NCBI GenBank assembly: GCA_023333565.1
Contig: JAJKFH010001865.1
Coordinates: forward strand, 5,518,001 to 5,582,000
From: Puffinus mauretanicus
Taxonomy: Eukaryota; Chordata; Aves; Procellariiformes; Procellariidae
Length of the DNA stretch: 64,000 nucleotides
Reading direction: 5' to 3'
Positions within the stretch are counted from its first letter, which is position 1, and each line of letters starts with the position of its first letter. The translations under genes and the position numbers were made by a program. This document shows, in pieces, positions 11,648-24,700 of this stretch. Under the pieces are notes generated by a model, which had not been told where the DNA came from, did no database searches, and saw only the letters and a list, made by a program, of their open reading frames with translations.

Positions 11648-11714
11648 CTAAAACTTGAATTTCAATGGCTCCATGTCCTTCGGTGACACACATGGAAACT
11701 CCAAAAAGTAAGAT
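11648..11714 (-). other. Cryptic or poison exon-like segment in intron 5
   Basis: On the gene strand, atattctccccag is followed by 67 bases and then TTTTAG with donor GTAGGT. If spliced between exons 5 and 6 in phase 1, the reading would hit TGA after about 17 codons and shift the frame, so inclusion would destroy the message. A different frame is open through the segment (ILLFGVSMCVTEGHGAIEIQ then VL), but it does not fit the phase of the gene. It may be a chance pseudoexon. Confidence 0.18.
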
Positions 11715-12429
11715 CTGGGGAGAATATCCCAAATTGAGAACTTTATCGGGGGCATTTGCGTTTAAAATGCTGATTTAGGCTAGTTCATGATTTTGGACAG
11801 AATTTCAGAAAACAACTAGTCATTTCGTGTTTCATCAGTAACCGTGATTATGATGCTAAAGGAGAATTTGTTTTGTACAAATTGGTGGCATAATTTTGTA
11901 CCCTAGAGAAACCTGCTTGCGATCCCCACATCTATGTTAAATCATCATATAACATATATATAAGTGATTGTATTGATTATCTCACTATCATAAGAAACAT
12001 ACTTTTTATCTGCTTTTACATGCTTTAGGTTACTTTGCATTTGTATATTTAGGTCTTGAAAGCATGCTAGACATCTTTAGCTGTGATGTAAATGAAACAA
12101 AAACCACGGCAAGCATGAAAATTAACAAGGAACAATTGGAAAGAAGCATTACTGAAATATTGCTGTTAGACCATAATAATGGTACCATAAATCTCCCTTT
12201 CATTTCTTGTGTATTTACATAGCTTCTGCAGATGGTAAACAGTGCAAATCAGTCCCCAACATTCATTCCAGTCGCTAAGAGTTTTGTGAGAATAAGAAAG
12301 GCTTGGCAGTTTTATGATTTAACATCAGAATGTTACATTTTACAAAGGCACTGAAGGAAAGACAACCTTGACAGACTGAAGTTTAATATGAAATGAGATG
12401 AGGAAGCAATCTATAAACACAGTTATTTT

Positions 12430-12472
12430 TATCTACATATATACCATATATAAATATATGTATACTTTCACA
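12430..12472. repeat. AT-rich TA-alternating tract
   Basis: A stretch of imperfect TA repeats (tacatatataccatatataaatatatgtata region) in intron 5. It is low-complexity and of no evident function. Confidence 0.7.
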
Positions 12473-15400
12473 CATGCATACTGTATCCAGTTAACTTCTG
12501 ATCTCCAATTTGACTACCTAATAAGCCAATTGGCCTAGTTCTTCCATCATTTCTGCATTTCTTTAAAAATGCTTTTATGGTTTGTTTTATAAATCTCAAG
12601 AGACAATTAACTACCTTATAGACTGATCCCATTAACTTGTAAATAGTCTTGGCTTACAGGATTATGAGATCTGCAGAATAACGACTCATGGCACTAACTC
12701 TTTTACGTGAGTGTTTGCATATGATTATTAGTTTTATTAATTAGTTATTAGTTTTTCACTCTTTATCCAAGCCTGCTTTGCCTCTTGCTTTTAAGCAGAT
12801 TCATAGCTACACAGAGACTATATGTAATGATAACAGTCTTCAGAATGGGAGAAGCACAACAACATACTGAACCCAATGAAAGGTGCCAAAACAGCAGCTT
12901 TAAGTGCGGGTGCTCTGTACCCCAAATACAGTTTGCAGAGCTTGACAAAGAAAGAATTATTACAGGTTTTTGTCAAGACTTGCTTCTTTCGGGATTAAGC
13001 TATGAGCAAAACCATTCACAAACGTGTGACACGTTTGTTTAATTCCTAGCCATACCTGCAACTTTGCATTGTAAGAACTAATAATGGAAAGCAGGGATGA
13101 GCTATTTGTGTCTGATTGGATTTGGGTAGTAAAATATGATTATGACAGAGAGGACCAAGATAATCTGGGCTGAAGGCAAAGGGATGTGTCCCATCAGAAA
13201 AACCCTCTGATTTCTAGCAATGCAACTAAAAATTGACACTTTTTTTTAATAAGCTTAAAAGAACTGCGAGAGATGCCAAAGCTGAGTTTGTTCTGTTAAG
13301 ATTGTACCGACTAATGAAATGATAACATACCAAGGAGGCAAAGGAAGAATTGAGAGACAGCAGGCAAAAATAATTCCTGAACACAAGCAGATGGCACAAG
13401 AACCTTATAAAGGGAATCTTAGTTTTAAAGCTTAGACAACAGTGTTATGAATAGAGTTACAATTGCAAGCTAAGTGTCCAGAATCGGGATGAGATACAAG
13501 AATGCTCCATTAATTTGCTCTGTTTAGGAAAAGAAAATATTACTCATAGCTGCTCTTGAGTTGCCATTTTTGTAAAACTAATGTGTGATAAATCCCTACG
13601 CTAATTCAAAAACTTGAAGTACTCAAGAATGAGTCTCTCATGTTAAAAAAAAAGGTAGTTGATAGCTATTAAAGTAGTAGCTATTGGAAAAAGAGGGCAA
13701 TTAGTTGACTGGGAATCACGCACTGTTTAGAACCAAATAAAACAATTCATACACTCTTTGCTCATAAAATGCTAAGGATTAGAAAATATTAGGGTCTTCA
13801 CAGATAATTAGATGCAACTAAGAACCAAATGTGCTGTAATTGTCCTTATCTGGATAGCTAGTGCAACTTAAAAGAGAGCGAGTCATTAAAAGCTGTAAAG
13901 AAATCTTCGAAGTCCCCACCTGTAATTTTGTAACGTAGCATGCTAAGCAGGAAAAGATTACAGAAACAAGAAAACAGAAGGTAGAAGGGCTATTTCAAAG
14001 ACTGAAACACTTCCTTCTTACATTTCCAGTATTTTTTCTTCTATTTTTGCCCAATTTGTTTCCATAACTACTGACAAAGCAATCTGGGACTCAAGGCTGC
14101 AATCCCATACTCCTCATCCTTCAGCAAAACCAATGCAGTGTTTATCTTCTTTGTAAGTAACATGTTGATTTTAAAAGCCTTTGCAAGTAAATCCTGAAAA
14201 TGGTATCTGCTAATATGTAAGCACAATTAACTGTCAGAACAATCCGAGTTTTCATGTTTAACAGGTCAGCAAAGAACTGCATTTGCTCAGAATATTATCC
14301 ACCTGATCTGTAATGCGTGGGAGTAAGTGGTTGTCTTGGGCTCGTATCTGACATTGACTGTTGTCCTGAAAATTTACAATAGTCTGCAGGTGGTACTTTT
14401 AGAGCAGTTTACAACTATGGTCCAATTGTACTTGTGGATCTTAAAACAGAACTGGCAAGACAGGCCAACTACCTGCCTCTTTATGTACATGCTGCATGTA
14501 TGGTCACTGAGTTTTCTTCTAAAAATTTAATCCTCTAACTTCTTAATTTTTTTTTAAATATTGATTTGGCAGATTATTTGGGGTTTAATTCAGTGGTTGC
14601 CCCAGTCAGTGGGCAAATTCACAATGGAACTACAGGACACAAGTCTTACACAGCATACCCATGGGTGCTGGGCCAAACAGGAGTTGGGTCCCTACCAAAA
14701 CGTCCTTCTTCATGGAGACCACCAAGTATGTGGGGTAAGGTGAGGGTTTGATAAGCCCCCAGCAATCCTCCCTGATGTGGTGGTAGGACAGGATGGTGGT
14801 ATGCACCCAGATCCAGGAGCTGGGAATACTCCTGCATTTCTCACTTCTGACATTGCTTCAGTGGCTCCTGTGAATATTGCGTCAGTTTGTTAGTTCGTGC
14901 AAGATGAAAGATGTCATTTAGCAGAGTAGAGAGCAGCTAGCGAATCCTCCTAGTTGTCACTGAACTACACAACTGCTTTATTGATTGCATCAGAATAAGC
15001 TATCTTACTAGACAGAATGAGTCATTTATTCAATGTTCCTAACAGTTAAACTGTTCAGAAGCTGCTTGTTTGGGAGATTTATCTCATAATTAGTTTTCCT
15101 AGGGAAGATCTGCTGGGAGCTTGATCACTGAAGCAAAACTGATACAGTATTTCTACACAGCACTTTTGGACTGGTCTGTCTTGAGCTACCAAATATACTG
15201 GATGCTCATTAGTCTTAATCCAGAGGATTCTGGTAGCTTAGAGGTGAGAGTATCTATTTGCTCCAAATAGTTTAACAAATAAAGAAAATATGGAGTTAAT
15301 ACTATGAAATGTAATAAAATGTGACACTCATGCAGACATCAAGCAAAACAGTTCCTGACAAATATATGAAATAAAGGAACTAGAAACTTGCTATTTGGAG

Positions 15401-16704
15401 AAGAAGGAAGAAGTACTGTAAAGAAGTATTCTTAGATAATACTAGGAAAAGAAGAGAAAAAAAGAATGTAAGAACAGAAAGAGATAAGACACATACAACA
15501 GTGGTATTTGGAGGTGAATAAGTAACACTAAGAGCGAGAGCTCCAGAGAGATGGCACAGAAAACACACAAGGAAACTATGCTAGAAGATGTGATAAAGCA
15601 GATTCAAAATTTATACAGTAAAGGCAAAAAAAAAAAAAAAAAAGCCTATGGACCATCCTGAAAAGTAGAAGAGTTTCCGGGACATAGGTTTGGAAAGTGA
15701 GTTACAGCAAGTGATAACTTTAAGGAAATGGTGAGCTTCTAATAAAGAAGCTATTTCTTCCTCAGATAAAACACTACAATTCAGGAAATGGACATGATCG
15801 AAGAAACAATGTGATTAGCTAACTACATTTGCAATCTGTGCCATTACAAGTCAGGAGAACAGCCTTTATTTAGCTTTCCTCATTTATCCCAATTTTCCTA
15901 GAGATTCAAATTTTGAAAAACTTGGAAATGTGTGAACGCTGTAAAATATGCTTTGGCATATTACCACGCTTGCGTGCAGAAGCAAACTAGGTACTAAAAT
16001 ATCAGTACGTTTGTACAACTAGTGTAGAATACTATTTTCTTACCCTCAGTGGTCAAGGATTTCTCATTTAAGAGACTATCTTCTATTTTTGTCCCAGCCC
16101 CTAAACATCTCCATTAATGGGATAAAGAACATAAACTTATAATTTGTAGACACAGAAAAGTATTGAACATACACATAAATTATTCCCCATTTATCTTAGA
16201 AGAAAGTAACGTGGTTTTATATACATTTCACAACGAGAAAAATGATTAAGGAAAACTGTTTGGCATATATACCCCCAAATCATCAACAAGACACTGCATG
16301 CCTGCGACAAATTAGTCTTATGGCGTTGTTTAATACTAAATGAAAAAGAGAGGACTTAATGTAGCCTTCCAGTTTACTTCTGTAAATCTGTTTTTTCCTA
16401 AGGTGTATGACACATCTCCATGTATTGCTTTTAGACAAAGAAGTAAATTCCAGATGTTGATTTTAAAACTTTATACGATATGCTATATGGAATTGCATCA
16501 GGAAGATATGTAGTATTTTTGGGAACATAATTTTACTGAAACAGAAAATTGTGTATGTGAATTGAGGTACTTGATCTTTTCAGAATAACTTAGTGTTAGT
16601 ATCCACAATGTAAACCTACAGTTGACTTTAACTTTTATCTTTTTGCTTTTTTTGATGGGGTTGTTCTCCTGGTAGACATAAAGCAAATTTTCGGTGTTGT
16701 TTAC

Positions 16705-16851
16705 CATTCTCATTGCTATAGTTCATCAGCATGCCACAAAAGACAGTCAAGAGCTTCTCACTGGCTGGATCTGTTTTACTGCACAGTGACCTTATATGGT
16801 CTACTACAATATGTGCACCACCTGCACGGTCAACTGCGTTCCTGCCCTCAT
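16705..16851 (-). CDS. RAP1GDS1: RAP1GDS1 coding exon 5, the 49-codon isoform-specific ARM exon (about residues 122-171)
   Basis: This 147-bp exon encodes EGRNAVDRAGGAHIVVDHIR followed by SLCSKTDPASEKLLTVFCGM and LMNYSNEN. Its 49-codon length equals the difference between the two described SmgGDS isoforms, 607 (with the extra ARM, often called ARM C) and 558 (without it). In the literature the long form prefers unprenylated GTPases and the short form prenylated ones. The exon is phase 1 on both sides, so skipping is silent for frame. It is isolated between introns of 14.1 and 8.2 kb. Its donor is AATG followed by GTAAAC, with neither G at +5 nor T at +6, the poorest donor of the ten. The acceptor tract (tctttgttttacag) is ordinary. 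Regulated skipping here is an inference from position, length and donor. Confidence 0.97.
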
Positions 16852-17144
16852 CTGTAAAACAAAGAGTTACATTAAAAAAAAATGAAACCAAAACCCACCG
16901 TAGAGTCCCGAACATAACAGTAATCATACAAAATGAAGTTTTTAAACAGAGTGAAGTCATTCCTCCAGTGTTGTCAAATTCATCTAGAGAGATGCTTGAG
17001 GGCCAGCTTTTAGTGCAACAGAGCTAGGGAAGTGAAAACACCTACAACAAAAGGGATTAACCACCTGGCACTAATACCTTTTGTAAAGAAGTTCAGTGTT
17101 TGAGGCAGAGCCACTGGAGCTGATAAATTATATTCTGAGGATAC

Positions 17145-17350
17145 ACTGGGTTTTGCCAGAGGGAGGTTCTGAGCACTTTACAAAGCCTAGTCCATACACC
17201 CTTGTGGACCAGGTAAATTACTCTTGCCGTTATGCAGATCGAGAAATTGAAATACAGAAAATAAATTGCTTAGGTTACTTAAAAACAAAATGGGGAATAA
17301 AACAGACAAAGCAGACAGAGGTACTAGTTCCCAGTCACAAACTCTGTTCG
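17145..17350 (-). repeat. Decayed MIR/CORE-SINE-like element, reverse orientation
   Basis: Read on the plus strand, the order of words follows the complement of MIR: gagcactttacaaa, then a GTGGACCAGGTAA region, then tatgcagatcgagaaattga and aaatacagaaaataaattgc, then a ttcccagtcacaaa-type end. The same order is found in MIR: the GCACTTTACA end, the CAGATGAGGAAACTGAGGCA core and the AAGTAACTTGCC segment. Similarity is low, as expected for a copy more than 100 million years old. The exact ends are uncertain. Confidence 0.55.
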
Positions 17351-18019
17351 TGCACTCACTCTGCCACACACCATGTTCTTTGTACTTCTATACCTGAAAT
17401 TTAATACCACTATCAGATTCTTTTTGTATGGCTAACAAAAAAATTCACTCTGCATCTATAATAAACTACAATGTTCTGAGATTTTGTAAATAACACATCA
17501 TAACCTTTCTGTATAACAAATCAGATTTGATGTATCAGTGTAGGAATAAAGGAAAAATTGGCCTTCTATTACAGTAATCGACAATAGCACTTCCTTTCCC
17601 AGCAGGCAATCAGCAACAGACAACAGTCAATAACCTAAATTCCAGGGCTTCCAAAAGGAGAGATTTCCAAGTGAGTTACAGTTGGAATCAACTGGAAAAT
17701 CTGGATGAAAACAAAACCTTGGGGGGAAAATCAGTAAAGCAAAAGTTTTGCAAAATAAGGAAAAAAAACCCTCTCCTCAATTTCTTAATGGCCCCAAAGC
17801 AAATCTCCTCTTTCCCTTGTTATTCACCACTCTATTGTCACTCCTCTCCCTCCCCATCATACATGGAGGTCAAGCTATCAAGTTTTCCTCATTCTGCAAC
17901 GTATTCAGTATGAAAACCAAGGTTGTCCACATTTATAATATGATCTTCCACTATAAAGTGTTCCAGAGCTCTGCAAAAAGATGTTTCTAAATCTTCCAAT
18001 TCTTGTTAATACTGTTTAT

Positions 18020-18140
18020 GAGGCATATATACCCCTTACATACTATATATATAAAAAAGGATTGTAAGTATTGTGTATACACCTACACTATATATATTCA
18101 TAAATATAAAAATATATATATATGAGAAGTATATATAGGG
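18020..18140. repeat. TA-rich low-complexity region
   Basis: Several blocks of (TA)n with short interruptions. The longest alternating run is near 18110-18123. It may be a length-variable microsatellite and has no gene content. Confidence 0.8.
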
Positions 18141-18690
18141 ACTTCAGATAATTTGCTGAGTGGAGCTGAAGGAGGAAGGGTAATTCTTGGTGGATCTTAA
18201 CTATTAAATTTATTACCAAAGTAGTAAGTGTTTTGCAGAATAACTGAGATACATGCAATAGAGGAAAAACGTCACTGCCATGACTGTCTCCACCTTGGAC
18301 ATGATCAGGACATCACGGGACTGTGTTTCACTGCAGGTATGTATACTCCATTTTGAAAAAGGAGAAACTGGAATCTGTTTACAGTCAAACAAATTCAAGA
18401 TAAGATTCTCTGTCAAGTAAGGACTATAAAAAAAGGAGAAATATAAAAGAAACAAATCTCTCACATCCTTGATGCAGTGACAAACCTAAGCATAATGCTG
18501 AAATGAAAGAAAGTCCTACACCGAAATATAGTGAGACAATACAGTCAGGTGTTTAGATTCAGTGCTTATGTTTACCAAATCGGCAGAGAAAAAAACCAAA
18601 CTTGGCTGGAATATTCCAGCATCCTGTTTTATGTATCCTTTTCTCACATTTTTTATTACAAAAGTTATGCAAATACATGATTTTGTATTT

Positions 18691-18721
18691 GACTCACCTG
18701 TTTTGTGAGTCAAAACAGGTG
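18691..18721. repeat. Overlapping inverted repeats (two mutually exclusive hairpins)
   Basis: CACCTGTTTT at 18695-18704 pairs with AAAACAGGTG at 18712-18721 around a 7-base loop. The same bases also allow GACTCAC at 18691-18697 to pair with GTGAGTC at 18705-18711. On the gene strand the left part reads AACAG followed by GTGAGT, a perfect but apparently unused donor that the longer hairpin would bury. Confidence 0.75.
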
Positions 18722-21700
18722 TGCAAAACAAAACTGAATCACTGATTCCGGATCAGATGGACTGAATGTGGTCGTCAAATTACTATAAAGCAATTGAAAT
18801 CAACAAACTAAAACCATGATAAAATTAAGCTTGAGATAAGAATCAGGTGTCAAGCTTGTTCCCATGTCTTGATGTGGAACTGCATATAAAATGTAAGGAA
18901 AGAATAATATAAAGGTAGAGTCATGTGATGGTTTGGAAGCAAGGTTAAAAAACCAAAACAGTTACAAACCAAGTTCCTTACCTGGATGGAATTTGGCATA
19001 ACTCCACTGAAAATAACTGTGTGATAGTATCTTAGAACAAATGAAAATCTAACTCGTATATCCTTTTACTTCCATCTTTCTGGTTTGTCAAAGAAGTTAT
19101 ATATCAAAAACTGCTGTATCTTTAAGTACCTAATAGTCTCTCACTTCAAATACATGACAAAATTCTTATCCTTACAATATTTTTGTTAGGTAAATAGATA
19201 ATCAGCTTCCGCTGTACAGACAGCAGAAGTAAGGCAGAAAGATTCAGAAACAAATCTCACTCCAAGAAATGTCTCTCTGTCTCTATAGTATACTCAAAAA
19301 GTTAGGGCAAAATGAACTTCAGGATCCCTCTGAAGTAGGTGGTAGGCTGTAAGTGCCAGACTTTGATGTGACTACACAGGCTGGTAGATTCGTAAAAGAG
19401 ATGCCTTAATTGAGTTTGTTGCTCCACTTCTTTCCCATGCTAGAGCTCACCCTGCATAGCTGCTTCTCTGCCCGAGGCAGCTGGGTGAAGAACAGACCGG
19501 GGCTAGTGCTATAATTAGGATCTCCTGGTGCTGCCTTCTTATGCCCAAGAGGATTAGCTCATCTCCTTAGTGCAGGGCCACAAAGAATCCTGTACCAGAT
19601 GTAGGAGGAAAATTCTGAAGGTGCTGACTATGACACCCTGTTGCATCCCCAAGCAAAAAGCATATTTCTGACTCAGAATGCTCCATATACTTACTACCGA
19701 CTCGCTTCTCCCTGCTCCGTCGCTAAGAAACAGATTTTGCACATAAGAATACTCACCGAACTCCAAATCATTTACAGTCAAAACAAGACCACAGCATGTT
19801 GCCATGTCTTGTTCTCAATCCAACTATTACCTTGCAGTTCAGCAGCTCTATGAACTCCCACACTTAACGTGCTTCCAGCCTCCCAGAAGCTGTGTTGAAA
19901 TTTTTTCCTGTGACCTTTTTAAATAAACATTTGCTATTCCGAAGAGATCAGTGATTGAACAGTTTAATGAAAGCATTCACATTTCTGCATAAAAATTCTT
20001 CACTACAGCTCACAAAGGGCAATGCTGTTGTATAGCTTTTTTTTTTTAAGTACACGTAATACTGTTTAAACATGCCAGAATGACAACAACCCAAGAGACC
20101 AGAGGGACCTTTTTTTCCTACAAAACGTACAGTAAGATTTATTACAGAATGAGTTATTACTTCCACAATGCTCTTTAGCCCAATGCAATGCAACCATCTC
20201 TTAGTAGTCTCTTTTTCTAGCCTGAGTTGCTCACAGGAGTTTTATGCAAAACCGGGAATTAATGTGGATTATCAAATTACTGTGACTGCTCACATTCCCC
20301 CTATGAACAGAGTCTTGTCAAATTTTGCCATGGCTCAGCCATGCCTGCTCCAATGGATGTCCAAGTCAAAGACCAAAATTTTTTTAGTGCATATAATTGG
20401 TAGGTCTTTAAAATGCAGCACTTTTAGTTTCAATTTGCTTTTCCCAAGATGTGTTTGCATAATTTTCCCTTGAGTTTTCTTCCCCAGTTTACTAAACCCT
20501 AAAACAAACCACTAAGTCATAAAAGGTTAACACGAAAAAAGAATTAAAGTGAGAGCTTAAAGTATGAAAACAATGTAAAGCATAAGCTATACACAGCCAA
20601 TGAGTTATTTCTAAAACACATGCACCAATACTTTGATTTTTGACACCACTGTAAGGTTATTATTTCTGGAAATACAGTTACATCAGGCAAAGGGCTGTGC
20701 CATAGTATAGGCAGCTATCAGAAAATATTTTTGCAAATAGCTCCCCTAGTGCTCTTTCATCTAAATCTTAAATTAGCTTTGTTGTTTTCATACTGGGCCC
20801 TTTTTTAATATCAAGTTTAAGCTCTGCCAATACAAGTGACATTAAAGAAGCAGATGCATCTCATACAGATTGGGACAAAAACATTTCTTGTTAATGTTCT
20901 ATTTGGATATAGAGCTGTGTCTTCATAAGAAAAAAACCGCACAGTTTCAGACAGTTCTAAAACCTCATGTTTTACCCAATTTTTAATGAAGTTTTAAAAT
21001 ATATTGGTCTGGTTCCTCCATTGTTCCAAACCTTTCTCTTCATCATCCCTAGTATTTAAACTACAGTTTAGAAATCATTTGTACTTCAGAAATGATCCTG
21101 ATCCTACACAGATGCACCCCGTTATTTGAGTGCGTATACAGTGAGTAAACACACAGACTGGTAAAAATTAGGTAGGTGTCTACGATTCTGGTGATGATGG
21201 CATTGTAGCTAGTTAAATAACGACTAAGTAAAAGCCTAGAAAATTATGTTCAATACAGTGATGTACTGAATGGTTGTTTGAAAGCTTGTCCATTTTTTTC
21301 TCACAAAAAAGGTAAGGTATGAACAGTCCATATTACCTTTGCCTATCATATCTTTACATCATCATGGCCACAGTGCCACTACTTTCCAATTAGTTCTTTG
21401 CTAAGTCTTTGTTACTCTAACTTCATTCTGAAATGTGAATTTTGTGTTTCACAATACAATTTCACATGTAATGATATTTCTCAGTAGGGGCCTATATTGG
21501 TTTGCAAACTCAAAATGCATAAAGTAGATTTAACCTTTAAAAAGCACCAGAAATCACAAGTTACCATGTTGTTATAATGTTTATTGTATATGTAGGCTTC
21601 AAAAATACACCCATTTCTCAGATAATCAGCTAGAAAACTATTTGACAGCATTTCTTAAAAATGATCTTTTGGGCTTCAAATTCAAGATTTGTACTTTGAA

Positions 21701-24700
21701 ATGTTCTGGTTTTGTCTTGCAACTGGAAACCTGAATTCTCCTTTCTCCAATTAATGTTCTACAAAAGTTTATTGGTGTAAATAGTTGCACTGGTATTAAT
21801 GGTGCAAGTCAGTGAGGGAAAGGATGATTTATATGATCAAGGTCCCTGATTTGCATAAACCAAGCTGCCAAGACAGCAGCTTTTGGTGACTTGGAAAAAA
21901 ACAGTATTTCTTTTAAAATTCTTTTACTCTGCAATTGGATGTAATGATCAAATAATTTAAATGACATACTACCATTTTACTTTAAGTGCTTTATCTTTAT
22001 TGCATTTGGCTCCAATTCTGCATTCTTTTTGACCAAAATGTTGCTTAGGTTAGACCAGTGCTTTATGGATAACATTTTTTTTCATTATTATTTTTTTAAA
22101 GATGAACTGATTTACAGTAGCCCAAGGTGTGGGGGAGAAAGAGTTCTTTCTACATGTTCTATTGTTACTTTCCTCTATTTTTTAATTAGCTCCTCTTTGC
22201 ACGATTTTTGTACTGAGGCATTCATCTGCTCCTGCTGCTTATTCTTTCACCTGAAGTCATAATCTTCTGTGATATCAAACTGGCTGCTGCAGAGGAAATT
22301 ATGATGTGACTTATAGAAAATTATGACCGTGAGTGGGGAAAAAACAGCAGGAGTAGAACTCCAAAGGAAGAAAGGTCCTGCTTACATGTTTTCTCTCTTC
22401 TTATTAAGAAAATAGGAAGAGAAAATATTCAAAAAACACTGTTGGGACAAACCTTTAGCTAGTGTAAACCACGTTATCTATGTAGACGTTAAGAAAAACA
22501 TTGTCACTTATATCAACTAGGAGTTTACCATTTTTTTTTTCCTGTCTGAACACTGTAAAGATAAAACTTTTAATGCAATGCTGTCATTCAGTTTTAATAC
22601 TTGACCCTACTTTTTATCCTGAACCTGTCTGTGTATGCTTTTAAATCACTGGATTCTGGACCCTGTCAATTCTTTGATTGCAAGACTAAGACTACAACCC
22701 TGTTACAGAACACAGAGCAGCATTGCATTAATTTTATTTTTTCAAGGAGAGTAAGCCTCATGTAATTATATTGCACTATTATTGTTTGCTGCTTTTTCCA
22801 TGTCTTCTGTGTACTTGTCTACAAGGGACAGGACATAGCAATACCGTATTTTGAGATTCTTGTTTTAATAATTTGAAAGATATTTTCTGGGATTGCTCTG
22901 TCTATCTTGTACTGAAATTTCCTTTCCCTTTATTTAATTCCTTCAGGAATTATAAGACTCTCATTACCAGAAGTACAGTTTTGTTTTATTTGCTTATTGA
23001 TTGCCATCAATCAATATAGCCTTAAAATTTTTGCTTTGTGAAGAAAAAACAATCTTGAATTCGTCATGCTTGCTTCTGAGATAAACAGAACAGTCTTGTA
23101 ATCAGATCATCTTAAATTGCTGGCAACTCTCCTTAGCCCTAAGCCCAGCTGCACTAAGGGTATCGTCTCATAAGTTATTCTTTTAGAAATTATTGCTAAA
23201 ATAGTAAATATGTAAACAATAAACTAGAAATGCTAACAGAATGCTGTCCTTTAATACAGTGCCTTCAAGGACTGAAAATATGTAGCATTGATCTTTTTGG
23301 ATAAAACTGTTGCCAGCATATGTGCAGCAGCATACTGGCCCTCTTATGCAACTGGTTCATTTTAACAAAAACAATCTTAAAATGTTGTACTCAAATGGAC
23401 ATCTAAGGGTATTTTTGGTAGACACCTTATATGTCCAATGTATGGACCATAAGATATCAACGCCAACAAGCCCTAATCTCTCTCATGAGTATCGTGGGAT
23501 TTCTTTTGTCTACAGAGTCAGGAGTTTGGCAGAACATTTGAAGTGATGGGTAAATGTGCCAGTATCGCAATCTCCCTAATGTTATGCTGAGGCAGCAATC
23601 AAATGCAAGCCAGTTTCAACTCCACAATTTAACTACAATAAAATTTGCTTATTTTTCATATTCCTTTTATGTCAGATAAATGTTTTTCTGATTTCAGACA
23701 AAAGAACAGTGATGAGTTTACTGTTGAAGACTTTTCAATACTTCATTTCCAGTCAAATCCTACTAGTGGACCTGAGATTTCAGTATAACAGCAGAAATGT
23801 TTTTATCAGCAACAAGACATAAAATACTACTAGTCTCAGTATTGGCAGGTAATTTGTTCTGGATTCTAAGGAGATTTTAATTTTAAAAGGTAGTAATTTC
23901 CACTACTGAATTCTATTTGAAAATAAAGAAGCCAAGCAGTATGAAAAAGTTCTACTAGATATATAAAAGTCACGTAAAGGCCCTCAAAGCTGAATGTAGC
24001 ACTTCCCTCTGCCTTCTTTTCCATGTACAATATACTTACAGCAGGTTCTTAGTTGATTTTTTAACTCTGTGCAACTCCTTAGTAATTCCATTGCAGTCAA
24101 ACAAATTACTCTAGGTTTATGAGAGCATAAGTCAGAGCTGAAGCCAGCCTATGCTTATTATTTCATACAGCATGGAATAAATCATGGAATCCAATTATAC
24201 AGTAAAACATCAGGCAGTTTTTCTACACTGGTAAATAGGTATTTATAGCATCTCATGCTATTAACAGAATAAACCTGCACACAGAAATTAATTTAGAATT
24301 TTTACTCCCAGGCCTTGAGTGCAATATTGTCTCTCAGCTTCAAACTCTCAAAGACCAAGGGCATGGTCACAGTCTGGTGCAGAACTCGGGCATTCTGCTG
24401 GGTGCTGCTGAAAGGAGCTTGGCAAGAGGCTTAGACTGGTATTGTGCAAAAGCAGCACCGCTAGCTGAAGGAGCTCGAAGGAGCTGTGGGTCTCCACCAA
24501 AGCAGCCAGAGGAGCAGTCTCAGAAAGTGTGTAACCCATGGGGATCTGGAGTAGGTTGGGAAAAGCCCAAGAAGCAAAAAATGAAACAAAACAAAAAAAA
24601 CCCACCATAAAGCATATTTATGGATCCTACTAGGCCCTGGGAAGAAAAAAAATTATTCAGAGAAGTGAGAAAGTAACAAGTGGCCCTGGGATCTAGGAAA

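Larger units (their letters stand above)
8490..16704 (-). other. RAP1GDS1: Intron 5
   Basis: This 8,215-bp phase-1 intron lies downstream of the alternative exon 5. It contains a T-run plus G-run (9856-9903), an exon-like segment on the opposite strand (9924-9998), a stop-containing exon-like segment on the gene strand (11648-11714), an AT-rich stretch near 12430-12480 and an A-run at about 15629-15643. The remainder appears to be unique AT-rich sequence. Confidence 0.9.

Noticed and set aside
14560..14840. Overlapping 60-63-codon frames on both strands
   Set aside because: They are mutually overlapping frames in a GC-richer patch. No frame shows conservation-like features or splice-site support.
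16628..16704. Open continuation of exon 5 past its donor (about 26 more codons)
   Set aside because: The conserved protein ends at NYSNEN and resumes in exon 6 through a phase-1 junction. The extension is intron sequence that happens to lack a stop.
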